From Siphonodentalium dalli (taxonomy: Eukaryota > Mollusca > Scaphopoda > Gadilida > Siphonodentaliidae), in assembly GCA_032622095.1 (NCBI GenBank), contig CP136069.1, positions 129,001,123 through 129,065,122 on the forward strand: a DNA stretch of 64,000 nucleotides, read 5' to 3'. Positions 63,214 to 64,000 of the stretch are shown here, one piece after another. The notes beneath the pieces are model-generated. The model worked only from the letters and a program-made list of their open reading frames with translations, was not told where the DNA came from and searched no databases. Numbering within the stretch: position 1 is the first letter of the stretch; each line of letters starts with the position of its first letter. The translations under genes and the position numbers were made by a program.

Positions 63214-64000
63214 TTAAAAAAAAAAATTATTTTAAAGTTAGTAAAATTTGTAAAACTAACACCATTATAACTCTGCCAAGGGTACCCCGAGTCACCACAC
63301 CAAATTTGGTTTAAATCGGTCCAAAATCTTGTGTTATGTACTGGTAAATTTGTTTGGAGCGACATTAAATCCAAATCATCAATTCCATCCCATGCCTTTG
63401 GACTACTTAGCTATTGATAAGGCTATATTATTTTCTGATGTTTCTTATGCCAATGTGCAGATAATCTGATAAAGCTATGGTATCTAATTTAAAATAAAGA
63501 TTCAACAATACACATCACATGATATTAACAGTAGACTTGGACATCTGTGCTGCCTTGCACAGCTGAAGATATCACTTTACAGATTGTCTGAGGTCATTAT
63601 AAATGTTATTGGTTTAATAGAGATGTCAGCTTTCAACATAAACAATACCTGTGATTTGTTGACAGCTCTGCTATATAATTGATATTAATGGGTCAGCAGT
63701 GAGGTGGCTGATCTTGATCTATATTGTTGGTAGAATTTGATACATTATCATTGTAAACTTAAATTGGACTCTCTTAACCTAAGTATTCCATGTCCAGGTC
63801 ACCTTTCAATTTAACCCAAGGCTGTGGTGGTGCAGCATTACAAGTCCTGTACCAGTGCATTCTCTTATATAAATGCGACCCATAAATTCCAATAATTTGT
63901 GTTATGTACATTTGTCTATAATAGTACATAACAGTATACTCTATAATTCAACACCAAAACTCTCATTTATGATTCCGATCATAGTAATTTACTATCGCCA

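Overview
This window is eukaryotic, gene-poor, AT-rich and crowded with transposon debris. The one clearly recognisable gene has metazoan exon/intron structure with GT-AG introns. Repeated TACATGTA-type palindromes, many foldback MITEs and a CR1-like LINE fragment suggest a marine invertebrate, most likely a mollusc such as a bivalve. That placement is inference. No bacterial, organellar or CRISPR features were seen.

The only confidently identified host gene lies on the + strand from 4659 to 19624. It is the 3' half of the E2 subunit of the pyruvate dehydrogenase complex (dihydrolipoamide acetyltransferase, DLAT). Six exons splice in frame into the C-terminal catalytic acetyltransferase domain, including the DHRVVDG active-site motif and the stop codon. 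The lipoyl and E1/E3-binding domains must lie before base 1 or were not found. The introns, especially the 7.5 kb last one, are full of transposable elements.

1-4600: a ~175 bp tandem array, then non-autonomous hAT elements, one nested in another with a perfect 8-bp target duplication. 4.6-20 kb: DLAT exons separated by a Harbinger-like element, a decayed hAT-type element with a zinc-finger fragment, tandem satellites, and inverted pogo-like ends enclosing 6.6 kb. 19.7-23.7 kb: a cluster of small TTAA-flanked foldback MITEs, a 227 bp hairpin and a Mutator-like MITE.

23774-35679 is the most striking region. Three head-to-tail copies of a ~3.97 kb unit have 21-bp terminal inverted repeats and differ from one another at only a few bases. 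They abut exactly, with no target duplication between them, and one 5-bp duplication (TTATC) flanks the whole array. Each unit carries a cluster of about eight 28-bp palindromes, a 136-codon basic ORF without an ATG, a 54-codon ATG ORF and nested MITEs. No transposase is recognisable.

36-47 kb: a diverged segmental duplication, an element whose ends are iterated GGACATTTCCCCAC boxes around a possible MULE transposase remnant, a 2.86 kb Harbinger-like element with internal satellites, a short acidic ORF at 44.75 kb and further MITEs. 47-64 kb: duplicated foldbacks, an unidentified coiled-coil-like coding region with broken frames (48.9-49.8 kb), a truncated LINE (52.6-54.1 kb, - strand), an exact 263 bp direct duplication, and a ~0.7 kb duplicated segment. 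A TTAA element of 1.57 kb at 61.6 kb can be compared with a paralogous empty site at 58.1 kb.

Apart from DLAT, nothing here forms a recognisable pathway. The window is best read as a host gene and its 3' neighbourhood invaded repeatedly by DNA transposons.
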